Counted from the stretch's first letter, positions 1-8,545 are shown. The stretch: DNA of 64,000 nt from Flexivirga meconopsidis (GCF_026162425.1 NZ_JAOBQJ010000001.1:558001-622000); one strand, 5' to 3'. A program made the numbers and translations. The notes: a model not told the origin generated them from the sequence alone.

Positions 1-687
1 GTCGAGGAACCCGACCAGGGGACGCAGATCGCCCCACTCGGCCGCGAGCTCGGGGAACAGCAGCGGATCGATCGCCTGCATCTCGAGCGACCCGCTGCTC
101 GCCATACGGTCGGCCACGGACACCCGCGAGGGCGCAAGACCCAACTGGGCACGCATGGCGTCCTCGCCTCGTCGCGTCATCAGGCGCCACGATCGGTCGG
201 CGAGCCACCACGTCGCCCGATGCGCAAGGTCCGCCGCGACCGGCGGGTCCGGCAGCAGACGCACGGACTCCGAACGACGGATGGGGTAGTAGTGCACGGC
301 GGCTTGCGCGATGCCGTGCTTCTCGGCGAGGGCCCGGGCCACCTCCTGGCCGAGGAAGCAACTGACGACGACGTCGGACCCCGCTGCCTGCTCGTCGAGG
401 TCACGGGCCAGCTGCGACCAGCCGATGGTGCCCAGTTCGGACAGCCCGCGCCAGCGCACCCGCGGGTCGGCCGACTTGATCCGGCGTTGCACCAGGTCGG
501 ACTCCAGCAGCGCCGCCGAATCAGGACCGGTCGTGATCGCCTCGATCCCTGCCCGCTGCGCGAGATCGCGCAGATTGGGCGGCACGCCAAGTTGCACGTC
601 GTGGCCGCGCCCGCGTAGCTCGAGAGCGAGCGCTATGCCAGGCTGCACATCGCCGCGACTGCCGAGGAACGGCATGAGGATCCGCAT
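1..687 (-). CDS. Glycosyltransferase, UGT/GT1 (GT28-like) family, 3' end beyond the window
   Basis: The reverse strand is open from an ATG at 687 to the window edge (229 codons, incomplete). The N-terminus reads MRILMPFLGSRGDVQPGIAL, the classic opening of UDP-sugar glycosyltransferases acting on lipids and natural products: a first beta strand followed by the GSRGDVQP nucleotide-fold loop. About residues 1-229 form the N-terminal acceptor-binding Rossmann half; the sugar-nucleotide half lies outside. The likely role is transfer of a sugar to a small hydrophobic acceptor in the cytoplasm. It is transcribed divergently from the ABC exporter at 810, with a 122-bp shared spacer, so it may belong to the same metabolite locus. 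The acceptor cannot be told from sequence. Confidence 0.85.
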   Translation of the reverse strand, partial: MRILMPFLGSRGDVQPGIALALELRGRGHDVQLGVPPNLRDLAQRAGIEAITTGPDSAALLESDLVQRRIKSADPRVRWRGLSELGTIGWSQLARDLDEQAAGSDVVVSCFLGQEVARALAEKHGIAQAAVHYYPIRRSESVRLLPDPPVAADLAHRATWWLADRSWRLMTRRGEDAMRAQLGLAPSRVSVADRMASSGSLEMQAIDPLLFPELAAEWGDLRPLVGFLD

Positions 688-809
688 GGCAGGTAAGGCA
701 ATCACGGATCGGGCCGGGCGTGCTGCGCGAAGGGTTGCGCCGTAACGTGATCCGTATCGCACAACTGGTCAATCGACGGGGTTACCGCGGCGTAGTCTGA
801 TACGGCACC
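688..809. promoter_or_regulatory. Divergent promoter region between glycosyltransferase and ABC exporter
   Basis: This 122-bp spacer separates two divergent genes and must hold both promoters. A short inverted repeat ACGGATC (704-710) and GATCCGT (749-755) is present and could be a regulator site. No strong -35/-10 pair stands out. Function is inference only. Confidence 0.35.
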
Positions 810-1787
810 ATGGCCGGCATGGTTTCCAGTCCCGCCGCCCCACCGGAGCTCGCGGTTGACGTGCGAGATCTGACGGTGCGGTTCGACGATTTCGTCGCGG
901 TCGACGGCGTCAGTTTCAGTGTCCCGACCGGCAGCGTGCTCGGCCTGCTGGGTCCCAATGGCGCGGGCAAGACGACGACGGTCCGGGTGCTTGCGACCCT
1001 GCTGCCTGCGTCCGGTGGCAGCGCGAGCATCTTCGGACACGACGTGCAGCACGACGCGCACCGGGTGCGTTCGCTCGTCGGGCTGACCGGGCAGTATGCA
1101 TCGGTCGACGAGGAGTTGACCGCGCGCGAAAATCTGATGGTCTTCGCGCGCCTGTTGCGCTTCTCGCGGGCCGGCGCCCGTCGCAGGACCGCCGAACTGC
1201 TCGAGGAGTTCTCGCTCACCGACGCGGCGAACCGCTCGCTCAAGCACTTCTCCGGCGGCATGCGTCGTCGGCTGGACCTCGCGACCAGCCTCCTCGCCGA
1301 GCCGCCGCTGATCTTCCTCGACGAGCCGACCACCGGGCTCGACCCGCGCACCCGGCAACAGATGTGGGAGACGATCCGACGGCTCGTGCGGGGTGGGTCC
1401 ACCGTCGTACTCACCACCCAATACCTCGAAGAGGCCGACCAGCTCGCCGACAACATCGTCGTGATCGATCACGGCAAGGTGGTCGCCGAGGGCAGCGCGG
1501 ACGATCTGAAGGCGTCGGTCGGCTCGGGTCGTCTCCGGCTGTCGCTGGTCGACGACGGTGATCTCCCGACCGCCAGCCTGGTGATGGAGCAGATCGCCGG
1601 CCACTCGGTCGAGACCGAAGCCGACCGCACACTGGTCGTGCCGGTCGCCGGTGCTTCACTGGTCACGGATGTGTTGATTGCCTTGCGTGACAAGGGGATC
1701 GAGGTTTCCGAGGTCGGGGTGCACAAGCCGACCCTCGACGAGGTGTTCTTCCAGATCACCGGTAACCCGCGTAAGGAGGGCGCATGA
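810..1787 (+). CDS. ABC transporter ATP-binding protein, DrrA (daunorubicin-resistance) type
   Basis: 325 aa. Walker A is GPNGAGKTTT (Lys about 54), the ABC signature is FSGGMRRRLDLA (about 149-160), Walker B is LIFLDEP with TTGLDP following, and the switch region has TTQYLEEADQL. The C-terminal extension of about 90 residues is typical of DrrA-type ATPases that power ABC-2 exporters of drugs and lipids. The stop overlaps the next start (ATGA, 1784-1787), so it is translationally coupled to its permease. An ATG three codons downstream (819) is an alternative start. Likely role: energising export of the metabolite made by the neighbouring enzymes, or self-resistance; the substrate is inferred only from context. 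Confidence 0.92.
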   Translation: MAGMVSSPAAPPELAVDVRDLTVRFDDFVAVDGVSFSVPTGSVLGLLGPNGAGKTTTVRVLATLLPASGGSASIFGHDVQHDAHRVRSLVGLTGQYASVDEELTARENLMVFARLLRFSRAGARRRTAELLEEFSLTDAANRSLKHFSGGMRRRLDLATSLLAEPPLIFLDEPTTGLDPRTRQQMWETIRRLVRGGSTVVLTTQYLEEADQLADNIVVIDHGKVVAEGSADDLKASVGSGRLRLSLVDDGDLPTASLVMEQIAGHSVETEADRTLVVPVAGASLVTDVLIALRDKGIEVSEVGVHKPTLDEVFFQITGNPRKEGA

Positions 1788-2608
1788 CCGCGGCGACTGC
1801 CCAGTCACGGGCACAACGTCGACAGCGGGACAACCTGACCCGTCGGCCCAGTGTCGCGAGCACCGCGGCGACGTCGTTGACGTTGGCTGCGCGCGGCCTG
1901 CTGAAGATCCGGCACAACCCGTTCCGGTTGTTCGATGTCGTCGCTTTGCCAATCGTCTCGACCGCGATGTTCGCGGGGATCTTCGGCGGTGCGATTGCCG
2001 GCAGCGTCAGCAACTACCTGCCCAATCTGGTGCCGGGCGTGCTGGTGCAGGTTGCGGTGACCGCGGCCGTCAACACCGGCGTGCAACTGTGTGAGGACGT
2101 CGACCAGGGAGTGTTCGACCGGTTCCGGTCGATGCCGATCGCCCGCATCGCGCCGTTGATCGGGGCACTGACCGCCGACGTCGTGCGCTACATCGTCGCC
2201 GCGGCGATGGTCGTCCTCGTCGGCACTCTGATGGGTTACACGCCGCACAGTTGGCCGGGGCTGCTGCTGGGTTGCTTGCTGGTGATCTACACCGCGTTCG
2301 CGCTGAGCTGGGTGTTTGCCTTCCTCGGGGTCCGAATGCCGAGCGCGCCTGCGGTGCAAGGCGCTTCGATGTTCGTGCTGATGCCGATGACGTTCATCTC
2401 GAACGCGCTGGTGCCGACGACCAACATGCCGTCCTGGATCAAGTGGCTCGCCGACATCAACCCGGTGTCGCACCTGGTGACCGCCGTGCGGCAACTGGCC
2501 AATCAGGGGTCGGTGGGCATGGACATCATCTGGTCGCTGGTCGGCGCGACGCTCATCATGCTGATCATGGCGCCCATCGCGGTGCACGCCTACATCCGGA
2601 AGACGTGA
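1784..2608 (+). CDS. ABC-2 type transporter permease, DrrB type
   Basis: 274 aa with about six hydrophobic segments after a 35-residue cytoplasmic N-terminus. The arrangement matches ABC2_membrane permeases of the DrrB group, including the EDVDQGVFDRFRSMPI cytoplasmic coupling segment. It overlaps the ATPase gene by four bases (ATGA) and is followed 8 bp later by the first acyltransferase, so 810-5331 reads as one four-gene operon. With the ATPase it should form a dimeric exporter in the cytoplasmic membrane. In mycobacteria DrrABC accompanies PapA-type acyltransferases in lipid export, which makes the present pairing suggestive; substrate unknown. Confidence 0.9.
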   Translation: MTAATAQSRAQRRQRDNLTRRPSVASTAATSLTLAARGLLKIRHNPFRLFDVVALPIVSTAMFAGIFGGAIAGSVSNYLPNLVPGVLVQVAVTAAVNTGVQLCEDVDQGVFDRFRSMPIARIAPLIGALTADVVRYIVAAAMVVLVGTLMGYTPHSWPGLLLGCLLVIYTAFALSWVFAFLGVRMPSAPAVQGASMFVLMPMTFISNALVPTTNMPSWIKWLADINPVSHLVTAVRQLANQGSVGMDIIWSLVGATLIMLIMAPIAVHAYIRKT

Positions 2609-2616
2609 GTTGCCGT

Positions 2617-3966
2617 ATGTCGCAGGCCAATCGGCTGACTCCGGCCGAGGAAGCGTTTGTGCTGGCCGAGCAGGTGCTCGAGCTGCCGATCGTCAACCAG
2701 ATGATCTGGCGGTTCGACACGCCGATCGACCGGGATCGCCTGCAGCGGCTGGTCGCCCGGGTGGCGCAGGGCCCGCTCACCCGTCGCCTGCGCCCGGCCC
2801 GCATGCCGTTTGCGCGCGGCACCTGGGTCGCCGCACCGCCACCGGAACCACTCGTGCGCGTCGATCCGCCCATCGATCGCGACGAGCTCATCGACTGGGC
2901 CGACCGAGACCTTGCGCGGCCATTTCACGCCGATCGCGGTGTGCCCTGGACGATTTCGGCAGTGCCATTCACCGGCGGTGGACACGCCGTCGTGCTGACC
3001 GCGCCGCATACGCTCTCGGACGGCAGTGGCGCATATGCGGCATTCGCCGCCGCGTCGACCGGCGAGGACATCGGCCGACTGCCTGACGACAGTGCCCGCA
3101 CTCCGACACGCCTGGACGACCTGCGGGACGCCGGGAGACAGCTCGCCGCCGCATTCTTCGGGATCGGCAAGTTGGCGCGGCTCGCGCTGCGTCGCCGGAA
3201 GCAGTCACCGGCTGCGTTTATGAGCAAACCGCCCGCACAGCCGCCCCGCCCGGACGTGCCGGTCGCCCACGCCGCGCGGCCCTCGGCATACGCAGTGGCC
3301 GACTTCGATGAGAGGGAATGGCAGGCGGTCGCCGAGCTTCGCGGTGGGTCGAACAATTCGCTGCTCATCGCCTTTGGCACCGGCTTGCTGGAGTCGGCCG
3401 GCCGGGTGGAGACCGGCAGCCGCATCCCGGTGTCGATCCCGGTCGCCGTGCGCCGGCCCGGCGACCGTCGGGCGATCGCGACGATCGGCGCCACGATGCC
3501 GATGACCGTCGACGCGACCGGGTATGACGACTTGCGCCCGGTGCGCAAGGCCGCCCGCGAAGCACTTGCCCACGCGACGGACCCGCAGCGCGACCAGCAG
3601 GACGTCTTGCGGATGGTCACCCCGATCCTTCGGCTGCTTCCTCGAAAACTGTTGCGCAGCATGGCACTTCGTCAGCCGGCGGCCGTGCTGACGTGCTCTA
3701 ACATCGGCGCGGTGCCGGCCGCGGTCGCCTCGCTGGGTGGTGACGTCGTGGGCGCGGTCACCGTGCGGATGACAGTGCAGAACGCGACCGTCGAGCAGTT
3801 GCGCCGCGCGCGTGGTGGACTCACCGTCTGGCTGTCGGTCTCGGCCGGGAAGGCGACACTCAGCGTGCTCGGCATGGACCCGGACCTCTGGCCCGATCCG
3901 GCCGCGATCCGACGAGCGATCTGCGAAGAGAGCGCGAAATGGGCTCTGCAACCTACATTCTGGTGA
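2617..3966 (+). CDS. Condensation-fold acyltransferase, PapA/WES-like (first of two)
   Basis: 449 aa. The active-site HxxxDG motif of the CoA-dependent acyltransferase/NRPS condensation superfamily is visible as HTLSDGSG (about residues 130-137). The rest has the two-lobed composition of PapA5-like enzymes, with a GGSNNSLLIAF segment opening the C-terminal lobe. The ATG at 2617 was chosen because it follows the permease stop by 8 bp; the frame is open further upstream but antisense-like. It is a diverged tandem paralogue of the next gene. Likely reaction: ester or amide formation between an acyl donor and an alcohol or amine acceptor. No carrier protein or adenylation domain lies nearby, so the donor may be acyl-CoA; inference. 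Confidence 0.8.
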   Translation: MSQANRLTPAEEAFVLAEQVLELPIVNQMIWRFDTPIDRDRLQRLVARVAQGPLTRRLRPARMPFARGTWVAAPPPEPLVRVDPPIDRDELIDWADRDLARPFHADRGVPWTISAVPFTGGGHAVVLTAPHTLSDGSGAYAAFAAASTGEDIGRLPDDSARTPTRLDDLRDAGRQLAAAFFGIGKLARLALRRRKQSPAAFMSKPPAQPPRPDVPVAHAARPSAYAVADFDEREWQAVAELRGGSNNSLLIAFGTGLLESAGRVETGSRIPVSIPVAVRRPGDRRAIATIGATMPMTVDATGYDDLRPVRKAAREALAHATDPQRDQQDVLRMVTPILRLLPRKLLRSMALRQPAAVLTCSNIGAVPAAVASLGGDVVGAVTVRMTVQNATVEQLRRARGGLTVWLSVSAGKATLSVLGMDPDLWPDPAAIRRAICEESAKWALQPTFW

Positions 3967-3975
3967 GGGGGACCG

Positions 3976-5331
3976 ATGAGTGAAGTGATGGACAACCGAT
4001 TCACCTTCGGCGACGAGGCCTACTTCCTCAGCGAGTCGGTGCTGGGGATCCCGGTCGCGTCCCAACACACCTGGCGGTTGCCGCAACCGTTGCCCAGCGG
4101 GGCTCTTGCCGCACTGCACGACAACCTCGCCCGAGGTCCACTCAGCCGGCTCGCCGCGGCGCCGCGAGTGCCGGGCGCGCGGTACCGGTGGATGCCCGCG
4201 CCGGCCGGCACCCGCCTCACCATCGACGAGCAGCCGGTCCGCCCTGAGCAGTTGATGCGCTGGTGCGACGACCAACTGGCCGCGCCGATCGACCCGCTGC
4301 ACGGCCCTGCCTGGTGGCTCTCCGCGACCCCGGTCACCGACGGTGGCCAGCTCGTGTCGTTCGTGACGCGCCATACGATCGGCGATGGCGGGCTGATCCT
4401 GCAGGCGATCGACGCAGCCGTCACTGGGGATGCCCTGCCCCGTGTGCCGGACGCCCGCGCGACGTCGCAGGTGGTGCGATGGCGGGACGACGCGCGCGAC
4501 GCGGGCCGGCAGCTGATCGCCGCGGGCCGAGGCACCGTGGGTGCGGTCCGAGCCGCGCGCCGCCACACCGGCGAGCACTCGGCGACCCCCTCGGTGCCGG
4601 CGGATCGGGCGCGCACCCCACTTCGTGCGGACCGCGAATCGTCATACGTGCCAGCGTTCGTGGCCGTCGATCTTGCGGCTGGCGACTGGCGTGCGGCGGC
4701 CGCTGCCCGGGGCGGAACCTCCAATAGCCTGCTGCTGATGCTGTCCGCCGGATTGGTCGTGGCTGCCGGCCTGGCGCGCGAGGGGGACACGATCGGCGTC
4801 GCGATGCCGGTGCGTCTGCGCGGCGAGGGCGATTACCGCTCGAACGTGCTCGGCGGCGCCTCGGTGCCGGTGGAAGTCAGCAGCAGCCGCTACGACGACC
4901 TACGCCAGGTGCGAGCCGCCACCAAGGTCGCGCTGGCCCGCGCCACCGACCCGGACGAGGCATCGATGATGACCCATCTCGAGCCGGTCGCGCGGCTGTT
5001 GCCGAAGGCGGTCATCCGCAAGCTCGTCGAGCGGATGCCTGCCTCGCTGGTCTCGGTGTCCAACGTCGGCCGGATCTCACCAGAAGGCAGCGGGCTCGGC
5101 GGTCCCACCGCCCGCTCGATGATGTGCCGCGGGGTGCACCGCAACGTCACACCGGATCTCATGCGCGCGGCCGGTGGCGGGGTCACCACCTGGCTGCAGG
5201 AATTCGGCGACCGGATGACGCTCACCGTCGAGGGTCTCGATCCCGACCGGATGCCCGACCGGGATGCGTTGGCTGCCCTGGTGACCGACGAGTTGGCCCG
5301 GTGGGACCTGCAGCCGCTCGACGTTTGGTAA
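3976..5331 (+). CDS. Condensation-fold acyltransferase, PapA/WES-like (second of two)
   Basis: 451 aa, starting 9 bp after the first paralogue and sharing its layout: FGDEAYFLSESVLGIPV near the start, HTIGDGGL as the HxxxDG catalytic motif (about residues 136-142), a GGTSNSLLLMLSAGL segment, and a C-terminal DLQPLDVW ending parallel to ALQPTFW in its neighbour. Tandem pairs of this family usually acylate two positions of one acceptor or use two donors. It ends the DrrAB operon and converges with the isocyanide synthase, leaving a single base between the two stop codons. Exact substrates are not deducible. Confidence 0.8.
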   Translation: MSEVMDNRFTFGDEAYFLSESVLGIPVASQHTWRLPQPLPSGALAALHDNLARGPLSRLAAAPRVPGARYRWMPAPAGTRLTIDEQPVRPEQLMRWCDDQLAAPIDPLHGPAWWLSATPVTDGGQLVSFVTRHTIGDGGLILQAIDAAVTGDALPRVPDARATSQVVRWRDDARDAGRQLIAAGRGTVGAVRAARRHTGEHSATPSVPADRARTPLRADRESSYVPAFVAVDLAAGDWRAAAAARGGTSNSLLLMLSAGLVVAAGLAREGDTIGVAMPVRLRGEGDYRSNVLGGASVPVEVSSSRYDDLRQVRAATKVALARATDPDEASMMTHLEPVARLLPKAVIRKLVERMPASLVSVSNVGRISPEGSGLGGPTARSMMCRGVHRNVTPDLMRAAGGGVTTWLQEFGDRMTLTVEGLDPDRMPDRDALAALVTDELARWDLQPLDVW

Positions 5332-5332
5332 G

Positions 5333-6238
5333 TCAGCGCGCGACGAAATGGCTTGGTACGCCGTCACGTCGGACGAGCCGGCCGTGACGGCGCGCCTCGT
5401 GGTGGGGGAGCAGCCGGGTGCCGTCGGGACCTCGCAGCACGCAGGTGTGCCAAGGGGTCGCCCATGCGTCCGGGCTGTCGAGCAGCCGGATGCCGAGCTT
5501 GGCCGACCCGATCGGTTGCGGGTGGATCGACAGGCGCACCGCGTCCGGGAAGGTCTCGTCGACGAGGCTGCCCCACGCGATGCTCCTTCGTATGACGTCA
5601 TACGCCCGGCGTCGGCAGTCGCGCTGCAGCGCGGACTTCGTGCCGTCGTGCCGTGGGGTGTCCTCGACGAGGAACCGGGTGATCCCGCGATAATGCTGGG
5701 CCGCCGTCTCATCGGAGCGCACGTGAGCGCGCAGCTGTTCGACGTGCGGTGCTCGCTCGCTCAGCAGCTTTTCCCGCCGGGAAGCGAGGCCGGCGAAGCC
5801 CGCATCGGCCAGGTCGAAGGTGTCGATCAGGTCCGACGTGCCCGCGATCATGCTGTCGAGGCGGCGGCGATAGGCGCGAATCGTGTTGTCCGACACTCGA
5901 ATTGCGTCGCTGAAGACATGCCCGTCGGAGCACACGGTGAGTCGCGCCCCGGGTGGGTGCACGAGCTCCACGTCCCGGCAGAGCCGGTCGAGGAAGTGCA
6001 ACGCAAGGCGTTCGCCTTCATCCGGCAGGGACCCCAGCACCTTGGCCGGGTTGGGCGACTTGCACGGGAATCCGGGCAGCGTGAAGTGCACCGGTCGGCC
6101 GGAGCGGACGGTGCGGGTCAGCCGGCGCAGTTGTGGTTGCAAGTCGTCGGGCGTCGCCCTGGGTTCGTGAGGCAGGTGTCGCCGGTGCGGCAGGAGGATC
6201 TGCAGGATCGCCCGCGCGACGTCGTCCGCGCTGGTCAT
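5333..6238 (-). CDS. Isocyanide (isonitrile) synthase, PvcA/DIT1 family
   Basis: 301 aa. The core FPCKSPNPAKVLGSLPD (about 57-73) followed by ERLALHFLDRLC and then PGARLTVCSDGHVFSD is the hallmark of the DIT1_PvcA family, which turns the amine of tyrosine or tryptophan into an isocyano group using ribulose-5-phosphate. The ATG at 6238 overlaps the stop of the P450 gene (ATGA), so the two are translationally coupled. Bacterial homologues are normally paired with the Fe/2-oxoglutarate enzyme PvcB; here a P450 takes that place, as in fungal xanthocillin clusters. Product is inferred to be an aryl isocyanide, possibly oxidatively decarboxylated, dimerised, glycosylated or acylated by the neighbours. 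Confidence 0.88.
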   Translation of the reverse strand: MTSADDVARAILQILLPHRRHLPHEPRATPDDLQPQLRRLTRTVRSGRPVHFTLPGFPCKSPNPAKVLGSLPDEGERLALHFLDRLCRDVELVHPPGARLTVCSDGHVFSDAIRVSDNTIRAYRRRLDSMIAGTSDLIDTFDLADAGFAGLASRREKLLSERAPHVEQLRAHVRSDETAAQHYRGITRFLVEDTPRHDGTKSALQRDCRRRAYDVIRRSIAWGSLVDETFPDAVRLSIHPQPIGSAKLGIRLLDSPDAWATPWHTCVLRGPDGTRLLPHHEARRHGRLVRRDGVPSHFVAR

Positions 6239-7455
6239 GCGCGCCGCTCGAAAAGCACCGGGAGGCGGTCGACACCCCGGGCCAGCACCGCCGGAGTCCA
6301 CTCAAGCTCGGCCGGGTCGCACGCCAGGCTCAGGGACTCAAGTCGGCAGAGCAGCACTTCGAGGGCCACCTGGAACTCGATGCGGGCCAATGCCGCACCA
6401 GGGCAGTAGTGCTTGCCGTGCCCGAAGGCAAGGTGGGGGTTGGGGTTTCGGTCGAGCACGAGTTCGTCGGCGCGGTCGAACTCGCGCTCGTCACGGTTGG
6501 CCGCGCACAGCGAGACGATGATCGAGTCGCCGCCGGTCACCGTTCGTCCGTGCAGGTCACTGGTGGACGGCAGGAAGCGCCAGGTGGTGAGTTCGAAGGC
6601 ACTGTCGTAGCGCAGCAACTCCTCGACCGCGGAGGGGAGCAGGCCCGGGTCCGCCCGCAGCGCGTCGAGTGCCTCGGGGTGTTGCAGCAACGCCACGAAC
6701 ATCGTGCTCAGTTGATTGGTGACCGGCTCCTGGCCGGCGACCAGCAGTTGGAAGATCATCGAGTCGAGCTCGGCCCTCCTCAGCACTCCACGGTCGTGCG
6801 CGCGCACCAGAGTGCCGAGGAGGCAGGGGCGTTCGTGATCCCGTTGATCCTGCACGACATCTCCGATGTAGCGCTGCAAGGCCCGCAGCCGTGCCTCGTA
6901 GACCGGCCGCAATGGGGAGTCGGGGCCGACCGGCTGGACAACGAGGCGCCAGTCCCGGTCGAACCGATCGACGAGTTCGGCTGGCAAGCCGAGGGTTTCG
7001 GCCAACACCAAGAATGGAAGTCGGGCGGCGAAGGAGGCGACGAGGTCGGTTTGCCCGCTGTCGGGGAAGTCGTCCACGAGCGCGCCGGCGATCTCGCGGA
7101 TGCGCGGCCGCGCCAGCTCGGACGCTGCGGGCGACAGTGCGTCCATGACGAGCGACCGCATGCGCGCGTGATCGGCGCCGTCCTGGTGCAACAGGTGCGC
7201 TTGGAGTTCGGAGTGCTGGGGTTCCGGCATGATCGACGCCTTCGCCCGCCAGGCGTCATTACCCAGCGCGTGGTTCTTGCCGATGCGGCGGTCGGTCAGG
7301 GTTGCGCGTGCCGCGTCATACCCGGTGACCAGCCAGGCGTCGACTGCTGGAAACGCCACCCGATGCACCGGTCCTTCGCGGCGCATTCGCGAGTAGAGCC
7401 GGTAGGGATCGGGGTGGTAGCCGGTGCCGTGGAGCGGTACGGGTTCGTCGAGCAC
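6235..7455 (-). CDS. Cytochrome P450 coupled to the isocyanide synthase
   Basis: 406 aa. The haem loop FGHGKHYCPGAALARIE (Cys ligand near residue 353) and the K-helix ExxR as EELLR are clear. The I-helix reads LLVAGQEPVTNQL: the acid is kept but the usual Thr of AG(H/Q)ETT is replaced by Pro-Val, an unusual oxygen-activation site. The start is GTG at 7455, just downstream on this strand of a TAGAAT -10 hexamer, so the mRNA is probably leaderless. It is the first gene of a two-gene operon with the isocyanide synthase and is divergent from an AraC regulator. Likely role: tailoring (desaturation, decarboxylation or coupling) of an isocyano-amino acid; inference. Confidence 0.9.
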   Translation of the reverse strand: MLDEPVPLHGTGYHPDPYRLYSRMRREGPVHRVAFPAVDAWLVTGYDAARATLTDRRIGKNHALGNDAWRAKASIMPEPQHSELQAHLLHQDGADHARMRSLVMDALSPAASELARPRIREIAGALVDDFPDSGQTDLVASFAARLPFLVLAETLGLPAELVDRFDRDWRLVVQPVGPDSPLRPVYEARLRALQRYIGDVVQDQRDHERPCLLGTLVRAHDRGVLRRAELDSMIFQLLVAGQEPVTNQLSTMFVALLQHPEALDALRADPGLLPSAVEELLRYDSAFELTTWRFLPSTSDLHGRTVTGGDSIIVSLCAANRDEREFDRADELVLDRNPNPHLAFGHGKHYCPGAALARIEFQVALEVLLCRLESLSLACDPAELEWTPAVLARGVDRLPVLFERRA

Positions 7456-7461
7456 ACGAGC

Positions 7462-7479
7462 ATTCTACAAAATGTAGAA
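7462..7479 (-). promoter_or_regulatory. Palindromic operator over the -10 of the P450/isocyanide synthase operon
   Basis: TTCTACA-AAA-TGTAGAA (7463-7479) is a perfect 7-bp inverted repeat in a GC-rich setting. Read on the minus strand it contains TAGAAT (7467-7462), a near-consensus -10, six bases before the GTG start of the P450. A dimeric repressor bound here would block the promoter directly. The half-site TACA/TGTA resembles sites of BlaI/CopY-type and some TetR regulators, though those usually have another spacing. The regulator could be one of the two nearby regulators or another protein. Confidence 0.6.
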
Positions 7480-7561
7480 CACACAGCGCGGGACGCTTGC
7501 CTGACAGGTGTCTTGACCACCCGGAGTAGCATCGATCCGGAGGCACGAATCGGAACGTCCC

Positions 7562-8545
7562 ATGGCTGATCCACCTGCACACCTACCAGCACACGGTTTC
7601 CACACCCAACTCGACACTTCCGACATCGACGAGGCTCGCGAAATCGTCGCTGCGTCCTACGTGCCCCACGGCATCGCGGTGCTCGGCGCGGCCGCCGACT
7701 TTCGTGCTCGGCAGCGCAGTCTCGAGCACGGTGCGCTGGCGATCGACCTGCTGTCCTACGGCACCGACTCGCTCGTGGTGCCGTTCGATCCACTCGGCCA
7801 GACCTACTGCATCATGCACGCGATGCGCGGCAACCTGACGGTCTCGGCCGGACCGCGGGAACTCCTGGTCGGACCAGGAGACTCGGCGGCGCTGGACCCT
7901 GAAGTGCTCTTCCGGATGCGCTGGCATGACGGCCTGGTAGTGCGGAACCTGCGCCTTGATCCTGCCGCGCTGACCCGCTACTGGCGCGGCATCACCGGGC
8001 AGGCGGGTGGCGTGCCGCCATCACTCTCGGCCGCCGCGCCGAAGTCCGCCGAGGACGCACTGCGCTGGCAACGCTGCGTCAATTTGGTGCAACGCAGCCT
8101 GAGCGACCCGGCGGTGCGTGAGGCCGGTCCACTGTGGTGGGCGACCTTCGAGGAGTATGTCGTGGGAACGCTTTTCATCACCCACGCCGCAGAGGAGGAC
8201 CCACCTCGCCGGGGAGACGGGCTGTTGCCCGGGGCACTGCGCAGGGCACTGCGCGAGATCGACGAACGGGCCCACGAGCCGCTGGTACTCGCCGATCTGT
8301 GCATGGCGGCCGGGGTCAGTCGGCGCACCCTCCAGCGCGCCTTCGAGCGTCATCTCGGCACGACCCCCCTTCGCTACCTGAACCAGGTGCGGCTGGAGCG
8401 GGCCCGTCAGGACCTGCGCGCCGGTCGCAGCGCCGTCACGGTGGCCGAGGTGGCTGCACGGTGGGGATTCGGCAACCCGGGACGGTTCTCGCGGGCCTAT
8501 GCGGAGCGCTTCGGGGAGCTTCCCGGTGAGTCGAAGAGAGCCTGA
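7562..8545 (+). CDS. AraC-family transcriptional regulator (AraC_binding_2 type)
   Basis: 327 aa. About residues 30-180 form a cupin-like sensing domain of the AraC_binding_2 kind, and the last 100 residues carry two helix-turn-helix motifs, with ADLCMAAGVSRRTLQRAFERHLG and VAEVAARWGFGNPGRFSRAY as the recognisable parts. It is divergent from the P450/isocyanide synthase operon with a 106-bp spacer, the usual position of a dedicated activator. Start is ATG 7562; the purine-rich GGAGG lies somewhat far upstream, so the start is moderately certain. The ligand is unknown; an aromatic amino acid derivative would fit the context. Confidence 0.85.
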   Translation: MADPPAHLPAHGFHTQLDTSDIDEAREIVAASYVPHGIAVLGAAADFRARQRSLEHGALAIDLLSYGTDSLVVPFDPLGQTYCIMHAMRGNLTVSAGPRELLVGPGDSAALDPEVLFRMRWHDGLVVRNLRLDPAALTRYWRGITGQAGGVPPSLSAAAPKSAEDALRWQRCVNLVQRSLSDPAVREAGPLWWATFEEYVVGTLFITHAAEEDPPRRGDGLLPGALRRALREIDERAHEPLVLADLCMAAGVSRRTLQRAFERHLGTTPLRYLNQVRLERARQDLRAGRSAVTVAEVAARWGFGNPGRFSRAYAERFGELPGESKRA

